Positions 36,701 through 48,411 of a stretch of 64,000 nucleotides of DNA are shown piece by piece. Numbering within the stretch: position 1 is the first letter of the stretch; every line of letters starts with the position of its first letter. Below the pieces are notes generated by a model that worked only from the letters and a program-made list of their open reading frames with translations, was not told the origin of the DNA and searched no databases. Position numbers and translations under genes: made by a program. The stretch is from Istiophorus platypterus (lineage: Eukaryota > Chordata > Actinopteri > Istiophoriformes > Istiophoridae): contig CM029115.1 in NCBI GenBank assembly GCA_016859345.1, forward strand, positions 17,116,501-17,180,500, in the 5' to 3' direction.

Positions 36701-39700
36701 GCCTGCTTTGCAGTGACCACCTCCAGAGCCTTGGCAATAATCCTGAAGACCTTGCAGAGGGACTCTTCATCGTGGTTCTTTGACAGTCTCCTGACACAGC
36801 TGTGCATGACAGCCTCACTCAGAAGCTTTGATTTGAAGAGCTCTTCACTAAACTTGATTGGAAGCTTTGTCATCATCCAGCTTTTTCTTCAGTCACTCAA
36901 GGTCTTCTTCCTGTTGACATATTACAAGGAAAAGCACGTGTGACTTTGTTCTTTATCAAGGTCACACAAATGATTGGGAACATTTTTATTTTCATGAAAA
37001 CTGCCATTCTTCTCTCTTTTTTACGTGAATTCCCCCGTTAAGAAAAAAGTTGATACTCAGTTGATACTTGTTGATACTCACATTCTTGGCAGTCTCCAGC
37101 TATCTCTGTCTCCTCAAAAAAACATTATCTCTGCCATGGTTTTGTTAAAAAAAACTTTGGCAGGATCTGATGAGAAGAGTTTGGAAGCTGACAGCAGCTG
37201 TTAGGTCAGCTGTGGCTGGGACTTGGACCTGAAGAGGAGGAAAAAATATGGAAGCCTTGTTAAGACAATTTCAACCCACATTCTTTGGAAAACATTTTAA
37301 TATTTTATATGGAATCAAATGCTTTAAAAAAGCACAAAATACAGGTAAAAGTTACCGATGTGTGCTGTTTATTTTCTCAATCTTGTCATGAGCATTGGCT
37401 TCCTTGCGGTGGTTGAGGACAAAAACAACCAGCTCCCTGTCACTGAGGCTCCTGTAGATCCTTCTCTTGGCTTGTGCTGTCAGGGAACTGGCATGAAGGT
37501 TAATTTCATGCTTTTCTCCACTTCTCCCGTCATGTTCTTTTGTGTTTGTTCTGTGAGTACTCAGTCGCCATTACTATATTATTACATGTTTACTCATAAT
37601 CGTTACTACATTATTACATTACATTAATACATGAGTAACGTTTTGTAATTTTTCATAGAACAATTTGTAATTTTTCATAGAACAATTTGTAATTTTTCAT
37701 AGAACAATTTGAATTCTGTAAACTTGACAGAATGCTGAAAAGCATTGGTTGAATTGTTGAAGTTTGTTGGGTTTCTGATCACACCTAGCTTCTATGTTGG
37801 GTGTGGTCAGAAATGTCTGTCAAACCACTGACAAGAAATCTTTGTATTTGCAACCGCTTCTCATTTAATTTGAAGCTTCTGCTATGCAAAGTCCTCAAAA
37901 AGGTGCCTTTGACTTTATTTGTTTGTATTAATATTTTAAATTTCATCCTGCTCTTTATGTTCCTTCTCACTGTGATGTACTTATGACATTTGTAATATGA
38001 GCCTGTGGCCACTTGAGGTGACACGATCGAACTATGTACACCTTATGCTAAACTTGGAGAAGACTTGGACATGCGCTAAATATAGAAATGCCATTCTGCA
38101 TGTAAACTGATGTTGGGGTAGTTGGCTACTGGTTCTGTAAATACTGTATGCACAGCTTTATCTAGTTTAGAAACTCATTTGTTTTTCAAAACCAGCTGAA
38201 GTGCAAAAAAGCTTAGAGAAGTAGGTTTAAGGCCACATGCTTATTAATGCTTTTCTTTTGTGAGCCGTTATGCTGCCTGGATGTAACATGTACTTAGATG
38301 GCAGCTGAGCTCTTGAAGTTCTTTTAGCATTGAGTCACTGTGTGCTTAAAAACTGCACAAGGCAAGAGAAAAACAGCAGTTTGCTAGTTACTCAGAGGAG
38401 GACTATATTTGCCGAAGCAGATTTGACTTCAGACTGCATCATCATGACCCTCATATGCTTTCACTCACTTATCACCATAGCTTAGCAGTAAAGGTCATAG
38501 TGTAGCAGAAATGCATTGTTTATTACATTGCACCTGTCAGCAAGATAAAATCAAAGAATTAAAATGGACTAAGTAAGATGATGCAGCAATCTGAACAAAC
38601 CAAGATGTGTTTCAACTTTCAGTTTAAGCTGAAAAGGAAGAACAAAAACGAGTTATCTGAGGTTTTTAGCGTATTGCATTATGATGGGAGGACCTTAGTA
38701 CTAGAGCTGAGTGAAATGAAATGCTCCATCAGCATGACTCAGCATTTTGCCAGGGGAGCCCCCAGCTTTTCATCGCTTTCACAAAATAATCAGCCCCTTC
38801 CCCAGCCCCAGACATGATGACCTCCATGCTTTACACCCATATTTCATTCAGGGCTGGGCTTGTAAACCCACATACACATACACGCTCTCTGACACCGGAG
38901 GAACATGAAAACAGTTTGCATCCCTCTCTCAACTTCCCCATCAGGGTCAGAGTGTTCTTCATTGGTTTCTTTGAGGCTACCCCCCCACCTCCTCTTTTTT
39001 TCTTTCCCCTGCTGCATTTTTTTTTTCATCTGGTGTCCCTCCTTTTACTTAGCTGCCTTTTTCTCCTGTTAAGAATCAGTTGATAAACTGTGTAAGAGAT
39101 CATAGGTAATGTTCTGCACCCTCTGGTGACAAAACAAAATCATAAAATGTGAACACTCTTTGCAGCAGGGGTAGTGATACTTGGTTCAGTGAACAAGATT
39201 AGTTTGATGATAGATCATTTAAGTATGAATCTAATAAGCAGCATATATTGGCTGCAAAACTCCATGCAGCAGAGATAGGTGATATTTAAACTTGAAACCC
39301 GGAAACATTAGAGTGATGTCCACAAACTGCACACATATGCATAGTCATTTTTTTCCAGACAGTCTAGAAGTATATCATACTACAAGAAATGTCAGGGGTG
39401 AAATATTTAACATTTGTGAGAATGACTTTCAGTGAAGGAACCACTCTTTTGCCATTGTCTAACAGAGTTTACATTTCACTTCTAAGTTTTGATTAGTCAT
39501 TTAAGCAGTGATTTGTACATATCCAACACCTTAATTTTAATATAAGAAAATATGTCAAATGACATGGCGCCTTTATTATAAATAACTCCTCTCTTTGGTT
39601 TTGTGTGTGTTTCTGTTTCTCCACAGGGCATGGCCTTCTCTCTAGAAGAGCGACAGATTTTGGGGATACATGGTCTGTTGCCTCCCAAAGTGGAGACTCA

Positions 39701-40986
39701 GGACATGCAGGCCATGCGCTTTCAGAAAAATCTGAAGAAAATGACTGATCCTTTAGAGAAGTAAGGGTATATTTTGTCAGAGAACTAGAAAGTATAGCCA
39801 AAAAACACTCGCCTTTTTATTGTTTCTAAGCATTTGTTATTAATAATATGTCAGTCTCAAAAATCTCCCTGTTTACATCTTAACTTTTCCTAATTTTTCA
39901 TCATTTTCCATACAGGTACATTTACTTGATGGGCATCCAGGAAAGGAATGAGAGGCTCTTCTATAGGGTGTTGATGGAAGACATAGAGGAACTGATGCCA
40001 ATAGTCTACACTCCTACTGTGGGCCTGGCCTGCACACAATATGGACACATCTTTAGAAGACCCAAGTAAGCAAGAAGTAACGTTTTCAAGAAATAAATTT
40101 TAAAAATAAACTGAAAAAGAAATAAACTAAATTAAATTTAAAAATCAACTACAGGGACTTTTTAAGCTAATAGTCTGAGCCTTTCATGCATGTTTTACTT
40201 TTTTTGACAGACATACTGTACCTGTAGCACTCCCAGAAATTAATATTTAAGACAAAGCCGATAAAACTGATCTAATGCCTGAAGTGTGCATTGCGACCTG
40301 CCTGTCATGATGTGCAAAATGTTTTTCCTCCTTTTCAAGAGTACAATAAAACTTAACATATTTAAAGGTTTCTTCTAGACAAAATGATGGCTCTGACCAG
40401 AGCTATTGAAATTTTCTCATAATAGTGAATGGGTGTTAAAGTTGTGTCAACAACCTTGAGTAATATCATTTTAAAGTTGTAGTGGAGATATTTGTTTTCT
40501 TCTCCTATTTTATTGTAGATAGATTCTTAACATGAGTGTTAAATTGTAATCTTGTTTCTCTCACCAGAGGCTTGTTCATCTCCATTCGGGACAAAGGACA
40601 CATCCGCTCCATCCTGGACAACTGGCCAGAGACTAATGTTGCAGTGAGTACCTAAAAAAAACCACACCACAGTAACACCATCTCAGCCAATGTATACATA
40701 ATAGTGTGAAAGAGATTCTTAGAGCCATTCATCCCTCTTAAACCTACAGACAGAGGATTTTAGAAATTAATTTTGAGTGTTGAGATCGTCAGGTATAGAC
40801 ATTATGGCCATACAACTATGATTATATGACACAATAATAATATCACCGTAAATCTTGAGAAGTCTTGTTTATTTACCTATTATGGTCCACATTTTCTGCA
40901 ATTGCCTAGTAAGCTCCAGTTTAGTATTTCTCACAGTTGTGTGCTTGTAAAATGTTGATTTGCAATTTTTGCTGACTAATGTACCC

Positions 40987-41029
<43 letters not shown>

Positions 41030-44000
41030 GGCAGTAGTAGTAACTGATGGAGAGCGTATTTTAGGATTAGGGGACCTGGGTGTTTATGGAATGGGCATCC
41101 CTGTCGGAAAACTTTGCCTGTACACTGCCTGCGCTGGCATTAGACCAGAGAAATGTCTGCCTGTGGTGATAGATGTTGGCACAGACAATGAGGTAGGGAG
41201 ACTCTGTATATGATTTTTGTGCACTATTTGTGTGTATGTGCTTTGGTAAAAGAAGGAAAAAAGGTTTATCCTTCTCATGTTTGTCCTTGTCCTTCCATCA
41301 GACTCTCCTTAAGGATCCACTGTACATGGGCCTGTACCAGAAGCGAGACCGCTCTCAGGCATATGATGATCTGATTGATGAGTTCATGGAAGCTGTAGTG
41401 GACAAATATGGACAGGACACACTGATACAATTTGAGGACTTTGGGAACCACAATGCCTTCCGCTTCCTCAGGAAGTACAGGGAGAAATACTGCACCTTCA
41501 ATGACGATATCCAAGGTTCACATATAACCCCTCACACTAATTTGCAACTTGTTCTTTGGGATATGTAATGCATCTCTTTGATAGATCATTTCTCTCTGTT
41601 AAATAATTATGTCTAAGTGATTAACTGCCTTTTTGGGAGCATATATCTGAGGACACCAAATGAAAGATTTTATTTACTTTTTAATTTTTTTTCTAACATT
41701 TATCACTGCAAACAACTGAATACTTGCTTTTTGAAGCCCAGTTTACCTATTCAGTGAAAACTGGCACTTGAATTAAGTTTAGTGCAGTCCTGGTGATGTT
41801 GCTTAAAGGATCGTCCTGGAGGTTTTGCATGCGTCAGCTAATCCCTACCAATTGTCTTTCCTTTAAATTGGGGGGGGGGGCTTTTCAAAAGCTTGTTTTT
41901 AGATACCTTCTAGGCAGCTGTAGGTTTCTTTAAATTTCACCATTAAAATAAGATTGCAGAAACTCAAGACTTCTTAGAATTAAATGCTGAACCCCAATGC
42001 TTTAATAAGTTTTGTTAATTGTGAATTAAACCAAGCGTGAAGAAAAACAAGTATAATTAACTTAAAAATAAATTACCATCCCTCCTTCCTTAAAATAAAT
42101 AGAGACGAATCTGTTCAGTTCACAGCAGACACTTAACTGTTGGCTGATCTGTTCTTCTACATATATCCAGGCACTGCATCTGTAGCCCTTGCTGGTCTGT
42201 TAGCAGCTCAGAGAGCCGTTGGTAAACCCATCACTGAACACCGGGTGCTTTTCCTGGGAGCTGGAGAGGTAAACTAACATTTATCAATAATCATGGTCTC
42301 TGAGTTATCCTGGTTTTGCTTTATTTCTTGCCAATTCTCATTTTTTTCTCTGGATTGGAAAATGAAAGTTCTATATATCAAAAGGATTTTTAAGACTACA
42401 AATGGTGATTAAAAAAAAAATGATTAAACATTAATTTCTAGGAAACATTTGAATTTGTTTAGTCATTCTATAACTTAAAAATAAGGTTTTAAGTTTTGCT
42501 GTGGATACACACTAAACACTTAGAATGTTTAACTTAATGAGGTTATTTTCCCAAAAGGCTGCACTTGGTATAGCCAATCTGATCGTCATGGCCATGATGG
42601 AGTCAGGGATGACCCAAGCTGAGGCCAGAAAAAGGATTTGGATGTATGATAAATATGGCTTACTAATAAAGGTTAGTGTTTTGTAACTCAGACATTAATG
42701 ACTGTGTGGCTTCCTGTCTGTCTCCCTGTTGGCAAGCCAGACAGAGAGAACAGTTGTCTTATGATGGTATTGATTTATTTTTGCCACCAATGTACTGTGT
42801 GTGACTCTAGGACAGACAACAAGAAACGGACACTAATCAGGAGGCATTTGTCCATGACAGTCCAGGGAATGTACAGAGCTTCCTAGATGCTGTCAACACC
42901 ATTAAACCCACGGCTATCATTGGTAAGGAATTTCTCATTTTGTCCATTCATTAACTTGAAATATACATTTTTATGTTTGAGCCATTAATCATGAACCAAA
43001 AAAGGAATGGTTTCACATCTTACATACTATTGTTGTGCTGTTTTGTGTTTGTTTTTTCCATGTTAAAATCAGATCAGGTTACCTGTGAAAGTAATTATTA
43101 TTGTTATTATTATTAGTATTATTATTGATATTTTTATTACTTTTGTAGAATTGAGTCTTAAATTAAACTGTTAAGGCTTACTTGTCATTTTGTTGTCATT
43201 ATTCTCTGTCTTTTAATGAAAGTATATAATTCAAAGTGCTGCTCTGCTGGACCTTGGGTGATTCTTCTCATTCCCATTGTTGGAGATTTTTTATCATTTT
43301 TTTCTGTTGCTATTTTTTCTTTCACTTGGATTTTTTTTTTTAAGGTTTACTGAATAAATAAAGCAAGAAAAATTCTGTTTGTATTTTCATTTCAGGCTAT
43401 GAAGCAAAAAAACTGAATGTTTTCAAAAGGGGGTGATTCATTTCTCTCTGCACTGTGTATGCTTTGGTGCTCACACATTTGCTTTGCTAGAGCTTTAAAT
43501 AGTAGATTACAAGTCCACGGTAACTATTGCTTCTCTCACCCACTTGTAGGTGTGGCCGGAGCTGGACGTCTGTTCACCCACGATGTCATCAAGGCCATGG
43601 GTACCCTGAACGAACGACCAATCATCTTTGCCCTTAGTAACCCAACCAATAAAGCGGAGTGCACAGCAGAGGATGCCTATACACTCACTGATGTACACAG
43701 TTCTTTTTGTTATTCTGTTTGTCTAACTCATAAATTATGCATTACGAGTTCCTATACGGGCAACTCACTATTCTTCTTTTTCCTCTTTTCTTTGTTTCCT
43801 TTCATCACTCTTTCCCTTTTTTTCCCCACAGGGTAGATGTCTTTTTGCCAGTGGCAGTCCATTTGGTCCAGTGACCCTTAGTGATGGCCGCGTCTTCACT
43901 CCTGGACAAGGGAACAATGCTTACATTTTCCCAGGTGACCGGGAAAGAAAATTGAAGCAATATGATGATTTTCAATAGTCTGTAGTGTAAAGAATAAATA

Positions 44001-45373
44001 AAGCCAAGTGTTTCACTTTCCACAGTGATCACGGTGTTTTAAAATATCACTGGATGGCAAACTGTATGCAGTCTTTTGTAAAACCTGTGCTGTCTGTACA
44101 TTGCAGGTGTGGCCCTGGCTGTGATCTTGAGTGGAGTGAGACATATCAGTGACACAGTGTTCCTAGAGGCCGCCAAGGTCTGAAGTAGTAATAAGTATTT
44201 CTTCATCTCATCTTTAAACTTGCCCTTCCCCTCTTCTGCATTTACTCGCTGACTCTGTCTTGTATGCATATGCTCTGTGTGCTCAGCCCTCGTTAACCCT
44301 TTGATGTTTCCTGTTTGCTTTCTTTCTAGACTCTGGCATAACAGCTAACAGATGAGAAGCTTTTATAAGGCTGATGCTGATTTTCACTTTTTCCATCTGT
44401 CTCCTTCCCTATTTTGCTGGCCAGCACTTGACTTCGTAAAACTAATCAGTGTGGTCAATGATGAAGATCACAGGATGCATTCCTGCCAACACTGTTTAAT
44501 ATTGAGGAAACTGTAATTTACATGTTGTTACTATTGGTAGTTGGGATTTTATCTCTATTATTTTTTCGTATTTATTATCCTCATTTTGTCTCGTGTCTCC
44601 CAATCAAAAGCTCACATAACATTTTTGACAGCAAACGGCTGTGGATGGGGAACAACAAAGATATATGCTGTAGATAAGTAATAGTAGTAGTTGTCATGTC
44701 TGCCTTGTTTGGACTATAGAAATTCATCATCAGCCTAAAAGTATCTGAATACTCTTTCCAGACCCTTGCGGAGCAGCTGACAGATAAAGAACTGGAAGAA
44801 GGCAGACTGTATCCTCCTCTTTCCAACATCAGAGAGGTCTCTGTCCAGATGGCTGTCAAGGTCAGTCACTTGAAAAATGATCATTTCTCTTGATAACAAA
44901 ACTAGAGGATCTGGCTACTAATAAACCTGTCAAAGTTCATCCAAACCTTAACTGTTCTTCCCTAAATTCAACCTCTTCTGTCATCATTAGATTTTCCAAA
45001 TCCATGACCCTGTTCCACCATGGCCTGACAAACTTATTAAACTATAATATTAATTTATTTTAGCTTTTAAGAATTTCTCAAGACAACATTTTCATGACAC
45101 AACACTGCTACCAAGTCAGATTTGGTTGTAGTTGCTTTTCTCTTGCCGTTTGTCTTTCTACTACTTGTATCTGCCCCTTGTCAGTGCTAAACATTTTCTT
45201 TTTCACTACAGGTGGTGGAATATGTCTATGCTAAAGGCATGGCGTTTCGCTACCCTGAGCCTTTGGACAAGAATGGATTAATACGTGCTACTGTCTGGAA
45301 CACCAACTACGACTCCTTCCTGCCAGACACCTATGAATGGCCAGGTGTCAGCTTTAGCCCCAAGAATAACTAG
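33765..45373 (+). CDS. me2: Malic enzyme 2, NAD(P)-dependent, mitochondrial
   Basis: Oxidative decarboxylation of malate to pyruvate and CO2 in the mitochondrial matrix. Exons: 33765-33878, 39627-39760, 39916-40065, 40568-40643, 41031-41192, 41302-41515, 42171-42268, 42558-42671, 42811-42922, 43550-43692, 43832-43934, 44107-44177, 44762-44860, 45212-45373; phases agree, 583 codons (human ME2 584). The start gives a basic leader (MLFRLRTTWSLRP), fitting mitochondrial import; the exon opens at about 33725 after an AG. Active site: Tyr114 (YTPTVGLAC), Lys185 (GMGIPVGK), metal ligands Glu257, Asp258 (FEDFGNHN) and Asp281 (NDDIQGT). Dinucleotide fold: FLGAGEAALGIANL, then GVAGAGRLF and ALSNPT. The fumarate-site residues known from human ME2 (Glu59, Arg67, Arg91) are present as Glu61, Arg69 and Arg93, so fumarate activation is likely kept. 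ME3 is less likely, given these residues and the mapk4/elac1 neighbours. Confidence 0.96.
34949..35385. repeat. Dispersed repeat with internal partial duplication in me2 intron
   Basis: Two similar segments in the same orientation, 34975-35180 and about 35233-35385. They share CCATTCT(T/C)GT(A/G)AAT.., GATATCTCAG, AATTT(A/G)GCACAAA, TGGACT, GGATGAACTGATT-like and TTTTGC(A/T)GGTCAAAGGTC blocks. The similarity is directly visible. From memory, this type of sequence (AAATTTGGCACAAA..GGTCAAAGGTCAAGG) is abundant in percomorph fish genomes, but I cannot assign a named family. Confidence 0.6.
35815..36010. repeat. Probable dispersed teleost repeat
   Basis: The stretch around GGGGAAAGGAAAAACTCCCTTTTAACAG, AGAAACC and the G-rich tract near 35945-35962 resembles a repeat seen beside many fish genes (GGAAAGGAAAAACTCCC..AAGAAACC). 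I recognise it only by memory of that core and cannot give its borders or family. Confidence 0.4.
36030..37227 (-). pseudogene. eIF4G-like (eif4g1/eif4g3-type) pseudogene, antisense in an me2 intron
   Basis: Read on the minus strand, successive blocks resemble eIF4G in the correct order. 37227-37077 matches the MIF4G stretch around LLLNRCQKEF (here LLIRSCQSFF, with stops). 36918-36640 gives LKKKLDDDK, then after a frameshift IKFSEELFKSKLLSEAVMH and KNHDEESL, against eIF4G IKFIGELFKLKMLTEAIMH and KNHDEESL. 36620-36425 starts LRQRNW (family LRxxNW). 36350-36050 resembles the MA3 domain: ALIDxYRNTNNLK, SPSILHVFV, and in another frame MYLADTFAT (family LYLAELVTP). There are several stops and frame changes, so it is dead. 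An AATGTGAGT donor near 37076 and a CAACAG acceptor near 36919 frame a short intron-like gap, suggesting a duplicated gene segment rather than a processed copy. The linker between the two domains is shorter than in true eIF4G. Confidence 0.75.
37356..37476 (-). pseudogene. Open, splice-flanked exon-like segment upstream of the eIF4G-like pseudogene
   Basis: On the minus strand a 121-base segment lies between a CAG acceptor (..CCCTGACAG, ending at 37477) and a donor (CATCG followed by GTAAC). It is open in one frame and reads like real protein: RIYRSLSDRELVVFVLNHRK followed by EANAHDKIEKINS. It sits just upstream, in the same orientation, of the eIF4G-like blocks, so it may be an earlier exon of the same decayed gene. 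I do not recognise this peptide as any part of eIF4G, so the assignment is weak. Confidence 0.4.
37645..37710. repeat. Three exact tandem copies of a 22-base unit
   Basis: GTAATTTTTCATAGAACAATTT style units at 37645-37666, 37667-37688 and 37689-37710 are identical, in an me2 intron. Confidence 0.9.
40984..41030 (+). repeat. C(14)-(CT)n microsatellite forming the 3' splice site of me2 exon 5
   Basis: Fourteen C residues (40984-40997) run straight into a pure CT repeat to 41028, and the terminal AG (41029-41030) is the acceptor of the coding exon starting GCAGTAGTAGTA at 41031. The microsatellite is therefore the polypyrimidine tract of this exon. Confidence 0.9.
44330..44424 (+). pseudogene. 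Vestigial tandem duplicate of me2 coding exon 13
   Basis: Preceded by an intact polypyrimidine tract and acceptor (CTTTCTTTCTAG ending at 44329). In the phase of exon 13 it reads TLA, stop, QLTDEKLL, stop, G, against TLAEQLTDKELEEG in the true exon at 44762. Base matches continue, more weakly, along the exon. At the 3' end, GCTGGCCAG-CACTTGA lines up with GCTGTCAAGGTCAGTCACTTGA, so the copy included flanking intron and has lost the GT donor by a small deletion. It cannot code for the protein. It may be silent, or occasionally spliced with another donor (for example GTAAAA at 44436) as a stop-bearing exon. Confidence 0.75.
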
Positions 45374-47920
45374 AAATAGAACAAACCCTCACTGTTCCCT
45401 ATGTCATAATGTCCCTCTCTTCCTTTGTTTTCCATTTTACTCTTCACACAGATCTTTTAAGATCTTTTTTTTTTTTTTTGTGCAAACATGAAAAAAGGAA
45501 GTAGTAGCCCCTTACTGTTTTCATGTCACTGAATGTGCACTAACCCAAGTCTTATGAGATCTGTGGAAAGGTAGAGTGGAAGGCGGCACTTAGAAAGATA
45601 AGGACATTTGAATAGGAATAGCCATTCTCTCTTTACATTACTTTTTTTTTTTTTTTTAGTCTTCTCTGCATTACATGTAAACCTGCACAGAACAGGAGGG
45701 CCACCTAGTGGTGGAAAAAGATAGTGTGGAAATCTGGTTTCACTGTTGAAACCATAAGATACATTTTAATGATCTATTCTCTGCTTTATAAAGTCAGTGA
45801 CAAAAATGATATCAGAATGTGGTAAATTACAGTAAATTACCATTAGAAATTCTTTGTAATCATCACATACCCTAACAAGCAGCAAAACAAATACACAAAC
45901 AATAGGTAAATTAGATTATACTGCCTAGTAATCAAAACATGGTAGGGGCAACTGTGCCATTACTGAGGGTTAAAATGGATTTTTACAAGACAGGGCGGAT
46001 GACTCTCATGAACTCCTTTTTGTTTGTGTCAGCATCATCTATCTCTTTAGTCATCTTAAATTACCTAAAAATAAGTTACCCTATTGTCAAGAAATGCTAT
46101 GTAAAATACCATTATCTATTTTACCTACTTTAAGGGGGTAGTTTTTTTCACTCCATAGTTAAATCAATGATGAATCTAATTTATTATTTATTTTTGTTGT
46201 GTACACAACTGACGCAGAACTTTTTTTTTTTCCTTTGGTTAAAAATAGCAAACTACCCCCATGTCTTCTCTAAACAACCATGCCCAGTGTAGGACATATC
46301 GCTAAAGACTCCTTTTTAACCCATGTTTATATTGGACCACACTGGTAGAAAGCAAGGGTACAGCAGAGCAGGAGGCTAAAGAGCTTGGCCTTTATGTGCA
46401 AAAGGGGGCTGAAAAAAGAATAATATAACTCAGCAGAGAAATACACTGCATATTTAGATAAAGAGCTCCTGATGAAAAATGATGAAATTTTATGAAGGGA
46501 AATTAAATATAAAATATTTATTATATCTAAAAACATTCAAGGGACCCTACAGCTTGAGCACACATCCAATGTCCACTCCACCATATAATTTGTTTGAATC
46601 ATCTTGTTTCTCAAAATTTATTTTGTTTTAATTTTGAAAGGATGTATTTAGATGTTTTTGCAAGTCATCAACACTCCTTTAATTAGTTGTGGTATGAGTA
46701 ATCTATCCCTAAATATGAACCATTTTGCTTAAGTGTGATATACAAATTGATATAATTTATACTCAAATTATTTACGAAAACTGTGCAGTATCAAATAATT
46801 GGATAAATGTTATTTTCTACTTTAATTATATTTCATTACTGTACAGGCACTTTTATGGAAACTGGGAATGTCAGAGTATTTATAAAGTTGTGTTAAATAT
46901 GACCATTTGTATTGCCAGGTTGGTGTGGTTTCGCTCCATGGAACATATTTAATAAGACAGGCTGGGCTTCTGTTCACTGTAGGGATCCAACATGATCTAG
47001 AAGAAGCTGTAACATGCTTAAATTATATTTTTTAAAACAAGAGAGAGGTTAAGCTTTGCTCATGTAATAAATCTGCTTTGCTTAAATTTAGAGATGGAAA
47101 TTCTAGCTTGTTAGCCAATTGACTCATGATTGACACACTGTGAACCACTGAAAAGTCATGTTAGTGGCATTAGAAGATAGTGACCAAATAGCTGTGTTGG
47201 GAAAGGTCAAAGACATCTTGACATTTTGACCTTTCAGTATAGTTATTCATTCTCACAACCTTCCTTTTTTTGGCCATTCTATAAATATTAACATGAGTAT
47301 ATTACATGAGGACTCTCTGACCACCCAGAGAGAAGTGCCTGCGGAGTTCAGTGTTTAGTGTCACTTCATGATCCACAATGTAAACCTCCCAACATGCCGC
47401 AAGCAGAGCTGGGAAACAACCCCCACAGCACTCCGAATATAAAAACTGCTGTTTGTTTTGTACAAAATGAAGTAATTGTGTAGTGTTCATCGTGCAGCTT
47501 TTTCTCTGATACTGTTCAGCTTCTGCTTGTCAACATTTGATATATTGTTTAAGACAAAGTTTTTCACTCCTACTCATGACTTTCAAAATAGTTCTATTTA
47601 AAAGAAATGGTTAAACCTCATCAAGCATTGGCTCATGTGTCTACCAAGTTGTTACTGACTAATCGTCCAGTATAAGTTTTTACTGTGCTGTGTTCACAGA
47701 TTGGTTTTGCTCATGTGATTTCTATATTACCATCAATGAGGGAAAACTTCCTCCATATTTCACTGAAGTTTCATGTAGTGTGGTATCCTTTCGTGTTTCT
47801 GAAGTTTATTTTTGTAAACCGGTTATATTGCCTTAGCCTTTGTATGCAGAGAGCAGCATTTTTGTGCTGCTTCAGTGATGGTAAAGTGCACAATAAAAAC
47901 CTAATTTACATCGGCTTCCT
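45374..47920 (+). other. me2: Long 3' UTR of me2, probable
   Basis: No coding features are seen between the me2 stop codon and the elac1 promoter. The best poly(A) signal is AATAAA at 47892-47897 in CACAATAAAAAC, some 2.5 kb after the stop codon. Earlier candidates are poor. The extent is inferred. Confidence 0.5.
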
Positions 47921-48279
47921 TGTCTGTGGCTTTTAATTTAATGATTTTTGTGACTGCTTCAGTCACATTTTGGATTGGTATTGATGGATGTTTTAAAAAA
48001 AAGAGACACTTTTATTTGCTCTTACTCAATTCTAGTCTTTAATGGCATTTTCTAATCTTTAATGGAATTGAACGAATGATTAATGTGATAGTGATAAGAG
48101 AAGGTGATATTTCTAACTCAATACCCGAATAAAGTTAGTATGCCAGTCGGAGAAACTATGTTTCTGAGGGATTTTCAAACTTGTATACAACTCATATGTG
48201 TGTGCATCATCCAAACCTAAACCATAAATAATTTAAGTAGTTTTAATTCGGAAATTTACGAGAAATTAGACCTAACCCG

Positions 48280-48411
48280 AACACCTCGCCGTCGCTTGCG
48301 TCTGACGTCACTACGGTGCGACCGTGTTTACAGGAAGAATCGCATGCTGCTTTTCGGCGTGATGGTGAATCGTAGGCAGCTCTCGGCGGTTCCGCTGTAG
48401 CTGCGGGGAGG
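48280..48411 (+). promoter_or_regulatory. elac1: elac1 promoter with perfect CRE palindrome
   Basis: A short CpG-rich segment directly upstream of the elac1 ATG. TGACGTCA at 48303-48310 is a perfect cAMP-response element (CREB/ATF site), a frequent element of CpG promoters, about 100 bases from the start codon. The position fits a core promoter; factor binding is inference. Confidence 0.6.

Noticed and set aside
36425..36876. A functional eIF4G gene on the minus strand
   Set aside because: Stops and frame changes interrupt every block and no continuous reading frame can be joined, so it is recorded as a pseudogene.
44178..44329. A functional alternative exon 13 for me2
   Set aside because: The candidate copy at 44330 has in-frame stops and no matching donor, so it cannot give a working protein.
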